From contig NZ_NIRS01000005.1 of the NCBI RefSeq assembly GCF_002934665.1, forward strand, positions 620,001-684,000: a DNA stretch of 64,000 bases. Direction: 5' to 3'. The notes below the pieces were generated by a model that was not told where the DNA came from, did no database searches, and worked only from the letters and a program-made list of their open reading frames with translations. A program made the translations under genes and the position numbers. Numbering within the stretch: the stretch's first letter is position 1; each line of letters begins with the position of its first letter. Positions 20,333-30,665 of this stretch are shown piece by piece. The stretch comes from Pseudomonas laurylsulfatiphila. Lineage in GTDB: Bacteria > Pseudomonadota > Gammaproteobacteria > Pseudomonadales > Pseudomonadaceae.

Positions 20333-22502
20333 GACCGCTGCCCTTAGATTCTCCGGTTACCAGTTTAAGAAAGCTCCGACCTCGGGAAGATAGTTCGCCT
20401 TTTTCAAGGGCGACCGGTTCACGAAGTGATTCAGAACTGCCCGTAGAGCCGGAATGGATTACCTTAAGCTCAACACTATCGCGAGCACGATCCACTGCGA
20501 GTTCAGCCTGTCGATTTATACGCTTATCTGCTTTGAATTTTGCTTTGGATGGTGGCTTCCCGGCTTGCTTCTTCATCTTGGTCGCTTCGGCAATAATCTC
20601 CTCTCCTCGCTGCTGCAGTTTCACCCGGTCTTGGGTTGCATGAAACGACTCATCAGGTGACACCTGCTTCGTAATGTTCAGCACGTCCAGGATTTCCTCC
20701 AGACGATAACCGCTGAATTTGTGTGCCATGTGTGGCACCAGTGTGAGCGGATGAAATTCGGCGCCCACCTTTACCCATGCACTATCTACACAGTTAGGGT
20801 CATACCAAACCCGGACATAGCGAGTGGAACCGTTGTGCGAGTTTTCCGCCCATTGCTCTCGCTGCAAAATTTCACACGTAAAATACAGGCCCTGGAAGTA
20901 AATCCCGCCACGTTTGATGGGGACTTCGCGAGACGGCAGCAAAGCGATTTTAAGTTCTTCGGCCCCTTTTGTTCGTGCGTTGATAGGACTGTGTTCCATT
21001 GCCCATCGCCATATCCCGAGGGGTGTCGGACTCACCTCGTCCGCAATCATCTGCTCAGTCAAGAGATGCGGCAGACGCAGGTTTTTGTTGTGGTTCAACA
21101 CCGCGAGAATGACCATCTCAGTAAACTGGTCTATGTCTAAGATTGCGTCCAACTCGTAATCGCGATCGCCTCGCTCCAAACGCCGGGCATCGACTCCTCC
21201 AGGGTAAAATTTTAGATCAAGTCCTTCGTTGATCAGACGAAATCGGCTCTCGACAATCGATTTCCAGTCGGGTCGAAAAGGAGGAGCGATTTTCAGTATT
21301 GTCCCGAGAGTATTGCTCATGGTTTCACCCGCCTCACTGAGCAGCTCAGCCCTATCTGCCGAGAGCTCGAAAGGCAAATGATGGCAAGGCCATTCATCTT
21401 CCGAAATTTCTACGTTATAACGCTTACAAAATTCTTGCTTAGAAGTATATGCATTAAATAAAGCATGGCGAGCGCCATTCCAGCTAGGGCCTTCAAGACC
21501 GATATGTATTCCTACAATCATGCGAGAATAATTATCGACAACCACATAAATTACTGGACGCCCGATCAACCAGTTACGGTTAATCCGGTGAACCAAATAA
21601 ACATCAGCGATGGTCGAATCTATCTCAAATCGGTGGCATGGACCGAAAACTCCGTCACTTGCTGACCCAGTTAATGCTCGATAATCTTTATTCCACCGTA
21701 TAGAACCCCGACGACCTTTTAATACATAAATATCGTCGAAAAGTTTTTTCCCATGATATTTGAACTGAGAAATTGTAGGATAAGTTCCTCTGGCAATCTC
21801 TCCAAGCTCACCTCCCGGTAAAATTTTTGTGTAGAATTTTCTTAACATCCAGTCCCATGCGTCACGAACTGTACCGCACTTTCCGCTGGCAAATCGATCA
21901 TAGGCAATTCTAATGGCTGACCGTTCTTTTTCTCCGAGCATGATGGCCCGGTCTTCATAGACAACACCTAAGTATTTAGGCGGGCGGCCCAGCTGCTTAC
22001 CAGGAGTGATACTCCGATTTTTGGCTTTACCCCAATTTGTAGAGTTGTTCAAGAAGGCATTTTTTACTTGCCCCATACTCCAGAACCTGAACAATAATCG
22101 GTAAATTTGCTTTCGATCGACGCCTACGGCAGACGCATGAGCATTAATCCTGGAACCAAAGCAGCCGCCCGCTAACAACTCCCCAACGGTGCGGCCCTCA
22201 ACGAGCTCTCGAACTAGGTTCCATCGTTTCTCCCGAAGATCTAACTCTTTTTCTGATATCTCATCATCATCTCGAACTAGAAAATCTGGTACCTGTTCTG
22301 GAGATATACAAAGTACTGCTGAATCAAGCTCACTAAGTATTGGGTCAAGATCCTCGACCCAAGGTTTTTTGGAAGAAAATGCATACTCAATTACAATAAC
22401 TTTTCGGCGTGCCGAATCAAGTTCAAGGAGTCGCACTGGACAGCCGAAAATTGCCGACTCTACACAGGGGGTAATAATGCAGTTAGCAATGAGGTTACGC
22501 AT
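20325..22502 (-). CDS. tnsB: TnsB-family DDE transposase
   Basis: A 725-residue RNase H-fold transposase that binds the element ends and performs 3' strand cleavage and joining. The catalytic triad is visible as D295 (FEIDST), D323 (VVVDNYS) and E418 (WKSIVESRFR). Two DNA-binding helix-turn-helix regions precede it, and a Mu-type C-terminal beta-barrel (RYVRVWYDPN) follows. The ATG at 22502 is preceded by GAGAGGCGAG at good spacing; a GTG/ATG pair 5-6 codons upstream is less likely. It overlaps tnsA by 8 bp. Base composition is visibly more AT-rich than the core genes. Confidence 0.93.
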   Translation of the reverse strand: MRNLIANCIITPCVESAIFGCPVRLLELDSARRKVIVIEYAFSSKKPWVEDLDPILSELDSAVLCISPEQVPDFLVRDDDEISEKELDLREKRWNLVRELVEGRTVGELLAGGCFGSRINAHASAVGVDRKQIYRLLFRFWSMGQVKNAFLNNSTNWGKAKNRSITPGKQLGRPPKYLGVVYEDRAIMLGEKERSAIRIAYDRFASGKCGTVRDAWDWMLRKFYTKILPGGELGEIARGTYPTISQFKYHGKKLFDDIYVLKGRRGSIRWNKDYRALTGSASDGVFGPCHRFEIDSTIADVYLVHRINRNWLIGRPVIYVVVDNYSRMIVGIHIGLEGPSWNGARHALFNAYTSKQEFCKRYNVEISEDEWPCHHLPFELSADRAELLSEAGETMSNTLGTILKIAPPFRPDWKSIVESRFRLINEGLDLKFYPGGVDARRLERGDRDYELDAILDIDQFTEMVILAVLNHNKNLRLPHLLTEQMIADEVSPTPLGIWRWAMEHSPINARTKGAEELKIALLPSREVPIKRGGIYFQGLYFTCEILQREQWAENSHNGSTRYVRVWYDPNCVDSAWVKVGAEFHPLTLVPHMAHKFSGYRLEEILDVLNITKQVSPDESFHATQDRVKLQQRGEEIIAEATKMKKQAGKPPSKAKFKADKRINRQAELAVDRARDSVELKVIHSGSTGSSESLREPVALEKGELSSRGRSFLKLVTGESKGSGHE

Positions 22503-23391
22503 GGTCTCGCCTCTCATCACAAATGTTTAGTTCGATAGAACGTGGTGTGAAAACTTTCAAAGGTCGCGCGAGGTCAATTTCTTGATTTTCGAAGTCCATC
22601 AATAGCCGTCTTTGCCAAAGCATATGAAAAAAAAGTGATTTAACTACTTTGTAATCTATGAACAATGCTTTCGAGAGCTTAGTTAAAAGTAGCCGCAACG
22701 AAATTTCATCTGTCTTTGACTGATCGATGAATTCGGTAACTCTTTGAAAATATTTTTCAGTGGCTAAGAGCGCCGACACTAATGCGTGGCTCCTAAGCTT
22801 GACCAGATTTTGAATGTGCAATGGAGAAAGGTGCTCATACAGCACCAGCTTCCAATCAACGCCCCTACGACTCCAATACAACTTCTCAATCGCAAGCTTT
22901 TCTAGCAAGCGGGTACGCTCCTTCGGAGAGAGCTCTTCAATTTCTGAGCGATACTTGACCGTTCTAGCAACGATTTTTTCGCCCCCACCCTCGGCAACCT
23001 TGGTGATGACAAAATCGGTGGTGAACACAAGTGGGACCTTGGTCCGAGGATAGAAAACTGGCCGATATCCAAGGCTGCATGCGATGGAGAAGGTCTCTGC
23101 CTGCGGCAAAAGGGGGAATTGCTCGCGAATATCAATTACTGCGGGATCGTGTTCCAGGATCAGATGGAAGTGGAATTCCGCCTTCGACAGAAGATGGTGG
23201 GCTCGCTGAATCTTCACCCCAGGAACAATATGGGAGGAGCCTAGCGATGCGACAGATCGGACTTTGATCCAAGGACGGTACAGCTCCCTTACACCCTGAC
23301 CAACGCCGGAGGCAATTCGCTTTTCGATCCATTCCTGTGTGACAAGGCGCGAGGGGATACGACGGGCTGGAACGCTGGTTTGCTTGACCAT
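22495..23391 (-). CDS. tnsA: TnsA-family endonuclease
   Basis: A 298-residue protein of the TnsA type that cuts the 5' ends of the transposon and so permits cut-and-paste movement. The N-terminal restriction-enzyme-like domain shows the expected acidic/Lys set: Glu72 (KAEFHFH), Asp126 (FTTDFVI) and Lys146 (ARTVKYR). A C-terminal winged-helix region follows (LRLLLTKLSKALFIDYKVVKSLFF). It is the gene nearest the right end, 151 bp inside it, as in Tn7. The ATG at 23391 is preferred to the GTG just before it. Confidence 0.92.
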   Translation of the reverse strand: MVKQTSVPARRIPSRLVTQEWIEKRIASGVGQGVRELYRPWIKVRSVASLGSSHIVPGVKIQRAHHLLSKAEFHFHLILEHDPAVIDIREQFPLLPQAETFSIACSLGYRPVFYPRTKVPLVFTTDFVITKVAEGGGEKIVARTVKYRSEIEELSPKERTRLLEKLAIEKLYWSRRGVDWKLVLYEHLSPLHIQNLVKLRSHALVSALLATEKYFQRVTEFIDQSKTDEISLRLLLTKLSKALFIDYKVVKSLFFHMLWQRRLLMDFENQEIDLARPLKVFTPRSIELNICDERRDHA

Positions 23392-23474
23392 CACTGCTGA
23401 CCAAGGGTTGATGGAACGCGTCGCCCAAGCTGGAACCTGGTGCGACGCGGTAAATATTTTACGCTCAAGTGGGT

Positions 23475-23542
23475 TTGTGACAAACCTATTTATTCTGTGA
23501 CAAAGCTATTTATCTTGTGACAAACCTAATTGTTTCGAAACA
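23475..23542. repeat. Transposon right end with three TnsB-like sites
   Basis: Three copies of TGTGACAAA(C/G)CTA start at 23476, 23496 and 23516, a constant 20-bp period. Beyond them is AATTGTTTCGAAACA, with ACA at 23540-23542 as the element terminus (TGT on the inward-reading strand). The last 12 bases, TGTTTCGAAACA, are a perfect palindrome. Tn7 has four overlapping 22-bp sites at its right end, so the spacing differs slightly. The terminus position is inferred from TGT/ACA and the 25-bp distance to glmS. Confidence 0.85.
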
Positions 23543-23567
23543 GAGGGGGTTTTTCGTTGTGGATAAC
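23543..23567. other. attTn7 insertion site downstream of glmS
   Basis: 25 bp between the transposon terminus and the glmS stop. GAGGG at 23543-23547 should be the target duplication; its partner at the left end is outside the window. The site includes an exact DnaA 9-mer, TGTGGATAA, at 23558-23566. The recognition sequence used by TnsD should be inside the last ~40 bp of glmS. Confidence 0.8.
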
Positions 23568-25400
<1,833 letters not shown>

Positions 25401-25401
25401 G

Positions 25402-26178
25402 CTATTTCTCCTGACTGACAGCCGCGCATACCAAATTGATGCCGCGAGCCTGAATCTGATCGCGAGCCTCAAGCGGCAGGCGTTCATCGGTAATAAGGGT
25501 ATGGACACTGCTCCAGGGCAGCTCCAGGTTGGGAATCTTGCGGCCGATCTTGTCGGCCTCCACCATCACGACGACTTCACGGGCGACTTCGGCCATGACC
25601 CGGCTCAGTCCGAGCAGTTCGTTGAAGGTGGTTGTACCGCGAACCAGATCAATGCCATCGGCACCGATAAACAGCTGGTCGAAATCGTAGGAGCGTAGTA
25701 CTTGCTCGGCAACCTGCCCCTGGAAAGACTCGGAGTGCGGGTCCCAGGTGCCCCCGGTCATCAACAGCACCGGTTCATGCTCAAGTTCGCTCAAGGCATT
25801 GGCGACATGCAGCGAGTTGGTCATCACCACCAGGCCGGGTTGCTGACCGAGTTCCGGGATCATGGAGGCGGTGGTACTGCCACTGTCGATAATGATGCGC
25901 GCATGCTCGCGAATCCGCGCGACGGCGGCGCGAGCGATGGCTTGTTTGTACTTGGAAACCGGCTGGCCAAGGTCGGCCACCAGTTCCTGAGGCATGGTGA
26001 TCGCCCCGCCATAACGACGCAGCAACAGACCATTGCTTTCAAGTGCCGCCAGATCCTTGCGAATCGTAACTTCCGACGTTTCGAAACGCTTGGCCAACTC
26101 ATCCACACTGACTTCGCCCTGCTCATTGAGCAAGGCGAGGATGTTGTGACGACGTTGAGGTGTGTTGCGCTTCGACAT
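25402..26178 (-). CDS. glmR: DeoR-family transcriptional regulator of glmS (GlmR)
   Basis: A 258-residue repressor-type protein. It has an N-terminal DeoR winged helix (RRHNILALLNEQGEVSVDELAKRFETSEVTIRKDL) and a C-terminal sugar-phosphate-binding domain with IIIDSGSTT and VMTGGTWDPHS. In P. aeruginosa the gene in this place is called glmR. The glmS ribosome binding site lies in its last codons, so the two genes are a tight operon. The likely effector is an amino-sugar phosphate (inference). Confidence 0.9.
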   Translation of the reverse strand: MSKRNTPQRRHNILALLNEQGEVSVDELAKRFETSEVTIRKDLAALESNGLLLRRYGGAITMPQELVADLGQPVSKYKQAIARAAVARIREHARIIIDSGSTTASMIPELGQQPGLVVMTNSLHVANALSELEHEPVLLMTGGTWDPHSESFQGQVAEQVLRSYDFDQLFIGADGIDLVRGTTTFNELLGLSRVMAEVAREVVVMVEADKIGRKIPNLELPWSSVHTLITDERLPLEARDQIQARGINLVCAAVSQEK

Positions 26179-26275
26179 GACTTGGTAAGTTTCGATTCGA
26201 AAGATAACGGAAGCAATAAAAACCTATCGGCGAAACTTCGTCAAGCGCGGAGTGATGAAAAGACCTGTGGGTAAC

Positions 26276-26377
26276 TTGTAGGAGCGAGCTTGCTCGCGAT
26301 GGGCGTGAACGATAATGCATTCTTTCTGGAAAAATGCGCCGCTCTCGAAATCATCGCGAGCAAGCTCGCTCCTACAA
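26276..26377. repeat. REPIN: inverted pair of Pseudomonas REP sequences
   Basis: Two 25-bp arms, TTGTAGGAGCGAGCTTGCTC... (26276-26300) and its exact reverse complement (26353-26377), are separated by 52 bp. Each arm contains its own small palindrome GCGAGCTTGCTCGC. It lies between glmR and glmU. This is a typical non-autonomous REP doublet of fluorescent pseudomonads, mobilised by a RAYT transposase encoded elsewhere. Confidence 0.9.
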
Positions 26378-26395
26378 GGGGGGGTTGTGGATAAC

Positions 26396-27763
26396 TCAGC
26401 CCTTCTTGACCTTCTCCGGCCGCTTCCAGCCATCGATGTTCTTCTGGCGCGCACGCCCGATGGCCAGCTGGGATTTATCCACAGTCGAAGTAATGGTCGA
26501 ACCAGCCGCTGTAGTCGCGCCGTCCAGGATATCCACAGGCGCCACCAACGAGTTGTTGGAGCCAATGAACACGTCTTCGCCCAACACGGTTTTCCACTTG
26601 TTGACGCCGTCGTAGTTGCAGGTGATGGTGCCGGCACCAATATTGGTGCGCGCGCCCACCTCGGCATCGCCCAGATAAGTCAGGTGACCGGCCTTGGCGC
26701 CTTCGCCCAGGTGCGCGTTTTTCAACTCGACGAAGTTACCCACATGCGCGCGGGCTTCCAGCACGGTACCTGGACGCAGACGAGCGAACGGGCCGGCATC
26801 GCTGCCTTCACCCAGGATGGCACCTTCGATATGGCTGTTGGCCTTGATGACCACGCCTTTGCGCAGGGTGCTGTCCTTGATCACGCAGTTCGGGCCGATC
26901 ACCACGTCATCTTCAATGACGACCTTGCCTTCGAGGATCACGTTGATGTCGATCAGCACGTCGCGGCCAACCGTGACTTCACCGCGAATGTCGAAACGAG
27001 CCGGGTCACGCAGCGTCACACCTTGAGCCATCAAACGACGACCGGCGCGCAATTGATAATGCCGTTCCAGTTCGGAAAGCTGCTTGCGGTCGTTGGCGCC
27101 CTGCACTTCCATGGCGTCGTGCGGTTGCTCGGTGGCCACCACCAGACCATCGCTCACGGCCATGGCAATGATGTCGGTCAGGTAATACTCGCCCTGGGCG
27201 TTGTTATTGGAGAGACGGCTCATCCAGTCGCCAAGACGGGCAAAAGGCAACGCCAGAATGCCGGTATTGCCTTCGGTGATTTTGCGCTCGGCTTCATTGG
27301 TATCTTTCTGCTCGACAATGGCCGTGACCTTGCCCTGCACATCACGAACAATGCGACCGTAACCGGTCGGGTCATCCAGTTCGACAGTCAGCAAACCCAA
27401 CTGCTGTGGACCCACCTGCTTGAGCAGGCGCTGCAGGGTTTCCACCTCGATCAACGGCACATCACCGTAGAGCACCAGCACGGTGTCGGACTGAATGAAC
27501 GGCACAGCTTGAGCAACGGCGTGACCGGTACCCAACTGTTTATCCTGCAGGACGAAATTCAGATCATCCGCCGCCAGGCGGTCGCGCACGGCATCGGCGC
27601 CATGACCGATCACCACGTGGATGCGCTGTGGATCAAGTTGCCGGGCGCTGTGGATAACATGGCCGAGCATGGAGTTGCCGGCAATCGGGTGCAAAACTTT
27701 CGGCAAAGCGGAACGCATGCGCGTGCCTTGGCCAGCAGCGAGAATAACGATTTCAAGAGACAT
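26396..27763 (-). CDS. glmU: Bifunctional GlcNAc-1-P uridyltransferase / GlcN-1-P acetyltransferase
   Basis: A 455-residue enzyme for the last two steps to UDP-GlcNAc. The N-terminal nucleotidyltransferase domain opens LEIVILAAGQGTRMRSALPKVLHP. The C-terminal half is a left-handed beta-helix of hexapeptide repeats (VVIEDDVVIGPNCVIKDS) with the acetyltransferase site near GHLTYLGDAEVG. The length equals the E. coli enzyme. It is separated from the atp operon upstream by a bidirectional terminator and from glmR by a REPIN, so it probably has its own promoter. An exact DnaA 9-mer (26386-26394) lies just after its stop. Confidence 0.97.
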   Translation of the reverse strand: MSLEIVILAAGQGTRMRSALPKVLHPIAGNSMLGHVIHSARQLDPQRIHVVIGHGADAVRDRLAADDLNFVLQDKQLGTGHAVAQAVPFIQSDTVLVLYGDVPLIEVETLQRLLKQVGPQQLGLLTVELDDPTGYGRIVRDVQGKVTAIVEQKDTNEAERKITEGNTGILALPFARLGDWMSRLSNNNAQGEYYLTDIIAMAVSDGLVVATEQPHDAMEVQGANDRKQLSELERHYQLRAGRRLMAQGVTLRDPARFDIRGEVTVGRDVLIDINVILEGKVVIEDDVVIGPNCVIKDSTLRKGVVIKANSHIEGAILGEGSDAGPFARLRPGTVLEARAHVGNFVELKNAHLGEGAKAGHLTYLGDAEVGARTNIGAGTITCNYDGVNKWKTVLGEDVFIGSNNSLVAPVDILDGATTAAGSTITSTVDKSQLAIGRARQKNIDGWKRPEKVKKG

Positions 27764-27823
27764 AACTGGCTACCAATCCTGGGTGGTCAGCGGCTGCGAC
27801 CGGGTTGTAAAAAACGGAAAAGA

Positions 27824-27851
27824 AAAAAGGGTAGCCGAGGCTACCCTTTTT
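27824..27851. terminator. Bidirectional terminator between atpC and glmU
   Basis: A 12-bp stem, AAAAAGGGTAGC and GCTACCCTTTTT, with loop CGAG, is flanked by A/T runs on both sides. On the minus strand it ends the atp operon 26 bp after the atpC stop. Confidence 0.9.
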
Positions 27852-27876
27852 AATCAATCACACAACAAATGCAGCC

Positions 27877-28302
27877 TTAGTGGCCGAACTTCTTGCGGAT
27901 CTGCTGGACGGTGCGCAGCTGAGCTGCAGCCTCGGCCAGACGTGCGGCAGCAGAACCGTAATCGAATTCAGCGCCACGTTCATGCAAGGCCTTCTCGGCA
28001 GCCTTAACGGCTTCCTGAGCGGAGGCTTCATCCAGATCGGCAGCACGTTGCACGGTGTCGGCAAGTACCTTGACCATGTTCGGCTGAACCTCGAGGAAAC
28101 CACCGGAGATGTAATACACCTCCTCTTCCCCGCCCTGCTTGACCAGGCGGATCGGACCTGGCTTCAGATTAGTGATCAGCGGCGCGTGACCCAGAGCGAT
28201 ACCAAGATCACCCAGTGCACCGTGCGCAATCACCATCTCGACCAGACCGGAAAAGATTTCCCCTTCCGCGCTGACGATATCGCAATGGACTGTCATAGCC
28301 AT
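27877..28302 (-). CDS. atpC: ATP synthase F1 epsilon subunit
   Basis: A 141-residue subunit of the central stalk that regulates ATPase activity. It has the N-terminal beta-sandwich (TVHCDIVSAEGEIFSGLVEMV, GDLGIALGHAPLIT) and C-terminal helices (AADLDEASAQEAVKAAEKAL). GAGG sits 7 bases before the ATG at 28302; an ATG two codons later is an alternative. It is the last gene of the nine-gene atp operon, followed by a terminator. Confidence 0.97.
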   Translation of the reverse strand: MAMTVHCDIVSAEGEIFSGLVEMVIAHGALGDLGIALGHAPLITNLKPGPIRLVKQGGEEEVYYISGGFLEVQPNMVKVLADTVQRAADLDEASAQEAVKAAEKALHERGAEFDYGSAAARLAEAAAQLRTVQQIRKKFGH

Positions 28303-28347
28303 CTGATTGCCTCAACCTAAATTAGCGCCCGTTGCCGGGCGCCGGGA

Positions 28348-29727
28348 TTACAGTTTCTTGGCTTTCTCGATCGCTTCTTCGATGCCGCCAACCATGTAGA
28401 ACGCTTGTTCTGGCAGGTGGTCGTAGTCACCGTTGAGGATGCCTTTGAAGCCAGCAATGGTGTCTTTCAGGGAAACGTATTTACCCGATGCACCGGTGAA
28501 GACTTCAGCCACGAAGAACGGCTGCGACAAGAAGCGCTGGATCTTACGAGCACGGTTTACCAACTGCTTGTCGGCTTCCGACAGCTCGTCCATACCCAGG
28601 ATCGCAATGATGTCCTTCAGTTCTTTGTAACGCTGCAGAACGTACTGAACGCCGCGAGCGGTGTCGTAGTGGTCCTGGCCGATTACGTTCGGGTCCAGCT
28701 GGCGCGAAGTCGAGTCGAGTGGATCGACCGCTGGGTAGATACCCAGGGAAGCGATGTCACGGGACAGAACGACGGTAGCGTCCAAGTGGGCGAAGGTGGT
28801 CGCTGGCGACGGGTCGGTCAAGTCATCCGCAGGTACGTATACCGCTTGGATCGAAGTGATCGAACCTTCCTTGGTCGAAGTGATACGTTCTTGCAGAACG
28901 CCCATCTCTTCAGCCAGAGTCGGCTGGTAACCTACTGCAGAAGGCATACGGCCCAGCAGTGCGGATACTTCAGTACCGGCCAGGGTGTAACGATAGATGT
29001 TGTCGACGAACAGCAGAACGTCGTTACCTTCGTCACGGAACTTCTCGGCCATGGTCAGGCCGGTCAGAGCTACGCGCAGACGGTTTCCCGGCGGCTCGTT
29101 CATCTGACCGTAAACCAGTGCCACTTTGTCCAGAACGTTGGAGTCCTTCATCTCGTGGTAGAAGTCGTTACCCTCACGAGTACGCTCACCCACACCGGCG
29201 AACACGGAATAACCGCTGTGCTCGATGGCGATGTTACGGATCAGTTCCATCATGTTTACGGTCTTGCCTACACCGGCACCACCGAACAGACCGACTTTAC
29301 CGCCTTTGGCGAACGGGCAAACCAGGTCGATAACCTTGATGCCGGTTTCCAGCAGGTCGTTGCCGCCTGCCTGTTCAGCGAACGAAGGCGCTGGACGGTG
29401 AATGCCCCAACGCTCTTCAGTGGCGATAGGACCAGCTTCGTCGATCGGGTTGCCCAGAACGTCCATGATCCGGCCCAGAGTCGCTTTACCGACCGGTACG
29501 GAGATGGCTGCGCCAGAGTCGACAACGTCCAGACCGCGCTTCAAGCCTTCGGTGGAACCCATCGCAATGGTACGAACCACGCCGTCGCCCAGCTGCTGCT
29601 GAACTTCCAGGGTGGTCCCGGCCGCGCTTTGTACAGTCAGCGCGTTGTAGATGCTCGGTACGCTGTCGCGTGGAAATTCCACGTCGATAACGGCGCCGAT
29701 GATTTGAACGATACGTCCGCTACTCAT
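28348..29727 (-). CDS. atpD: ATP synthase F1 beta subunit (catalytic)
   Basis: A 459-residue catalytic subunit. The P-loop is GGAGVGKTV, the catalytic Glu lies in GERTREG, and the DELSEAD motif that couples to the central stalk is present. It starts MSSGRIVQIIGAVIDVEFPRD with GGATCC-type spacing upstream. It lies between atpG and atpC in the usual order. Nothing unusual is seen. Confidence 0.98.
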   Translation of the reverse strand: MSSGRIVQIIGAVIDVEFPRDSVPSIYNALTVQSAAGTTLEVQQQLGDGVVRTIAMGSTEGLKRGLDVVDSGAAISVPVGKATLGRIMDVLGNPIDEAGPIATEERWGIHRPAPSFAEQAGGNDLLETGIKVIDLVCPFAKGGKVGLFGGAGVGKTVNMMELIRNIAIEHSGYSVFAGVGERTREGNDFYHEMKDSNVLDKVALVYGQMNEPPGNRLRVALTGLTMAEKFRDEGNDVLLFVDNIYRYTLAGTEVSALLGRMPSAVGYQPTLAEEMGVLQERITSTKEGSITSIQAVYVPADDLTDPSPATTFAHLDATVVLSRDIASLGIYPAVDPLDSTSRQLDPNVIGQDHYDTARGVQYVLQRYKELKDIIAILGMDELSEADKQLVNRARKIQRFLSQPFFVAEVFTGASGKYVSLKDTIAGFKGILNGDYDHLPEQAFYMVGGIEEAIEKAKKL

Positions 29728-29754
29728 AGCTGGATCCTCTGAATATTTGAACCG

Positions 29755-30615
29755 TTAAACCGCGGCAGCGCCGCCGACGATTTCCGAGATCTCTTGGGTG
29801 ATCGCAGCCTGACGCGCCTTGTTGTAGACCAGCTGCAAATCGCTGATCAAATCACCGGCGTTGTCGGTAGCGTTCTTCATCGCGATCATCCGCGCAGCTT
29901 GTTCAGCCGCGTTGTTCTCGACCACCGCCTGGTAGACCTGCGACTCCACGTAACGGACCATCAAGCCGTCCAGCAGCTCCTTGGCATCCGGTTCGTAGAG
30001 ATAGTCCCAGTGGTGCTTGAGGTCTTGATCCGGGGTTGCCACCAGTGGAATCAACTGCTCCACGGTAGGCTGTTGCGTCATGGTGTTGATGAACTTGTTG
30101 GACACCACGGACAGGCGGTCAATACGGCCGTCCAGGTAGGCATCCAGCATCACCTTGACGCTGCCGATCAGATCATTGATCGACGGCTCTTCACCCAGGT
30201 GGCTGATAGCTGCAACGACGTTACCGCCGAAGTTGCGGAAAAAGGCCGCACCCTTGCTACCAACGACACACAGATCGATCTCGACGCCGTTTTCGCGGTT
30301 TACCGCCATGTCCTTGACCAGGGCCTTGAACAGGTTGGTGTTCAAGCCGCCGCACAGACCACGGTCACTGCTCACTACGACATAACCGACACGCTTGATT
30401 TCGCGGTCGATCATGAACGGGTGGCGGTATTCCGGGTTGGCGTTGGCCAGATGCCCAATTACCTGGCGGATACGCTCCGCATAAGGACGGCTAGCAGCCA
30501 TGCGCATTTGTGCCTTGCGCATTTTGCTGACCGCCACTTTTTCCATGGCGCTGGTAATCTTTTGCGTGCTTTTGATGCTCGCAATCTTACTGCGAATCTC
30601 TTTTGCGCCTGCCAT
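29755..30615 (-). CDS. atpG: ATP synthase F1 gamma subunit
   Basis: A 286-residue central rotor shaft. The conserved N-terminal coiled coil (MAGAKEIRSKIASIKSTQKITSAMEKVAVSK) and the C-terminal helix (NATDNAGDLISDLQLVYNKARQAAITQEI) are intact. SDRGLCGGLN is the family signature. The length is normal. Confidence 0.98.
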   Translation of the reverse strand: MAGAKEIRSKIASIKSTQKITSAMEKVAVSKMRKAQMRMAASRPYAERIRQVIGHLANANPEYRHPFMIDREIKRVGYVVVSSDRGLCGGLNTNLFKALVKDMAVNRENGVEIDLCVVGSKGAAFFRNFGGNVVAAISHLGEEPSINDLIGSVKVMLDAYLDGRIDRLSVVSNKFINTMTQQPTVEQLIPLVATPDQDLKHHWDYLYEPDAKELLDGLMVRYVESQVYQAVVENNAAEQAARMIAMKNATDNAGDLISDLQLVYNKARQAAITQEISEIVGGAAAV

Positions 30616-30665
30616 GTAACACCTATCAGGTTAGCAAGCGGGAGCCTTGCGGCTCCCGCTGCGGC

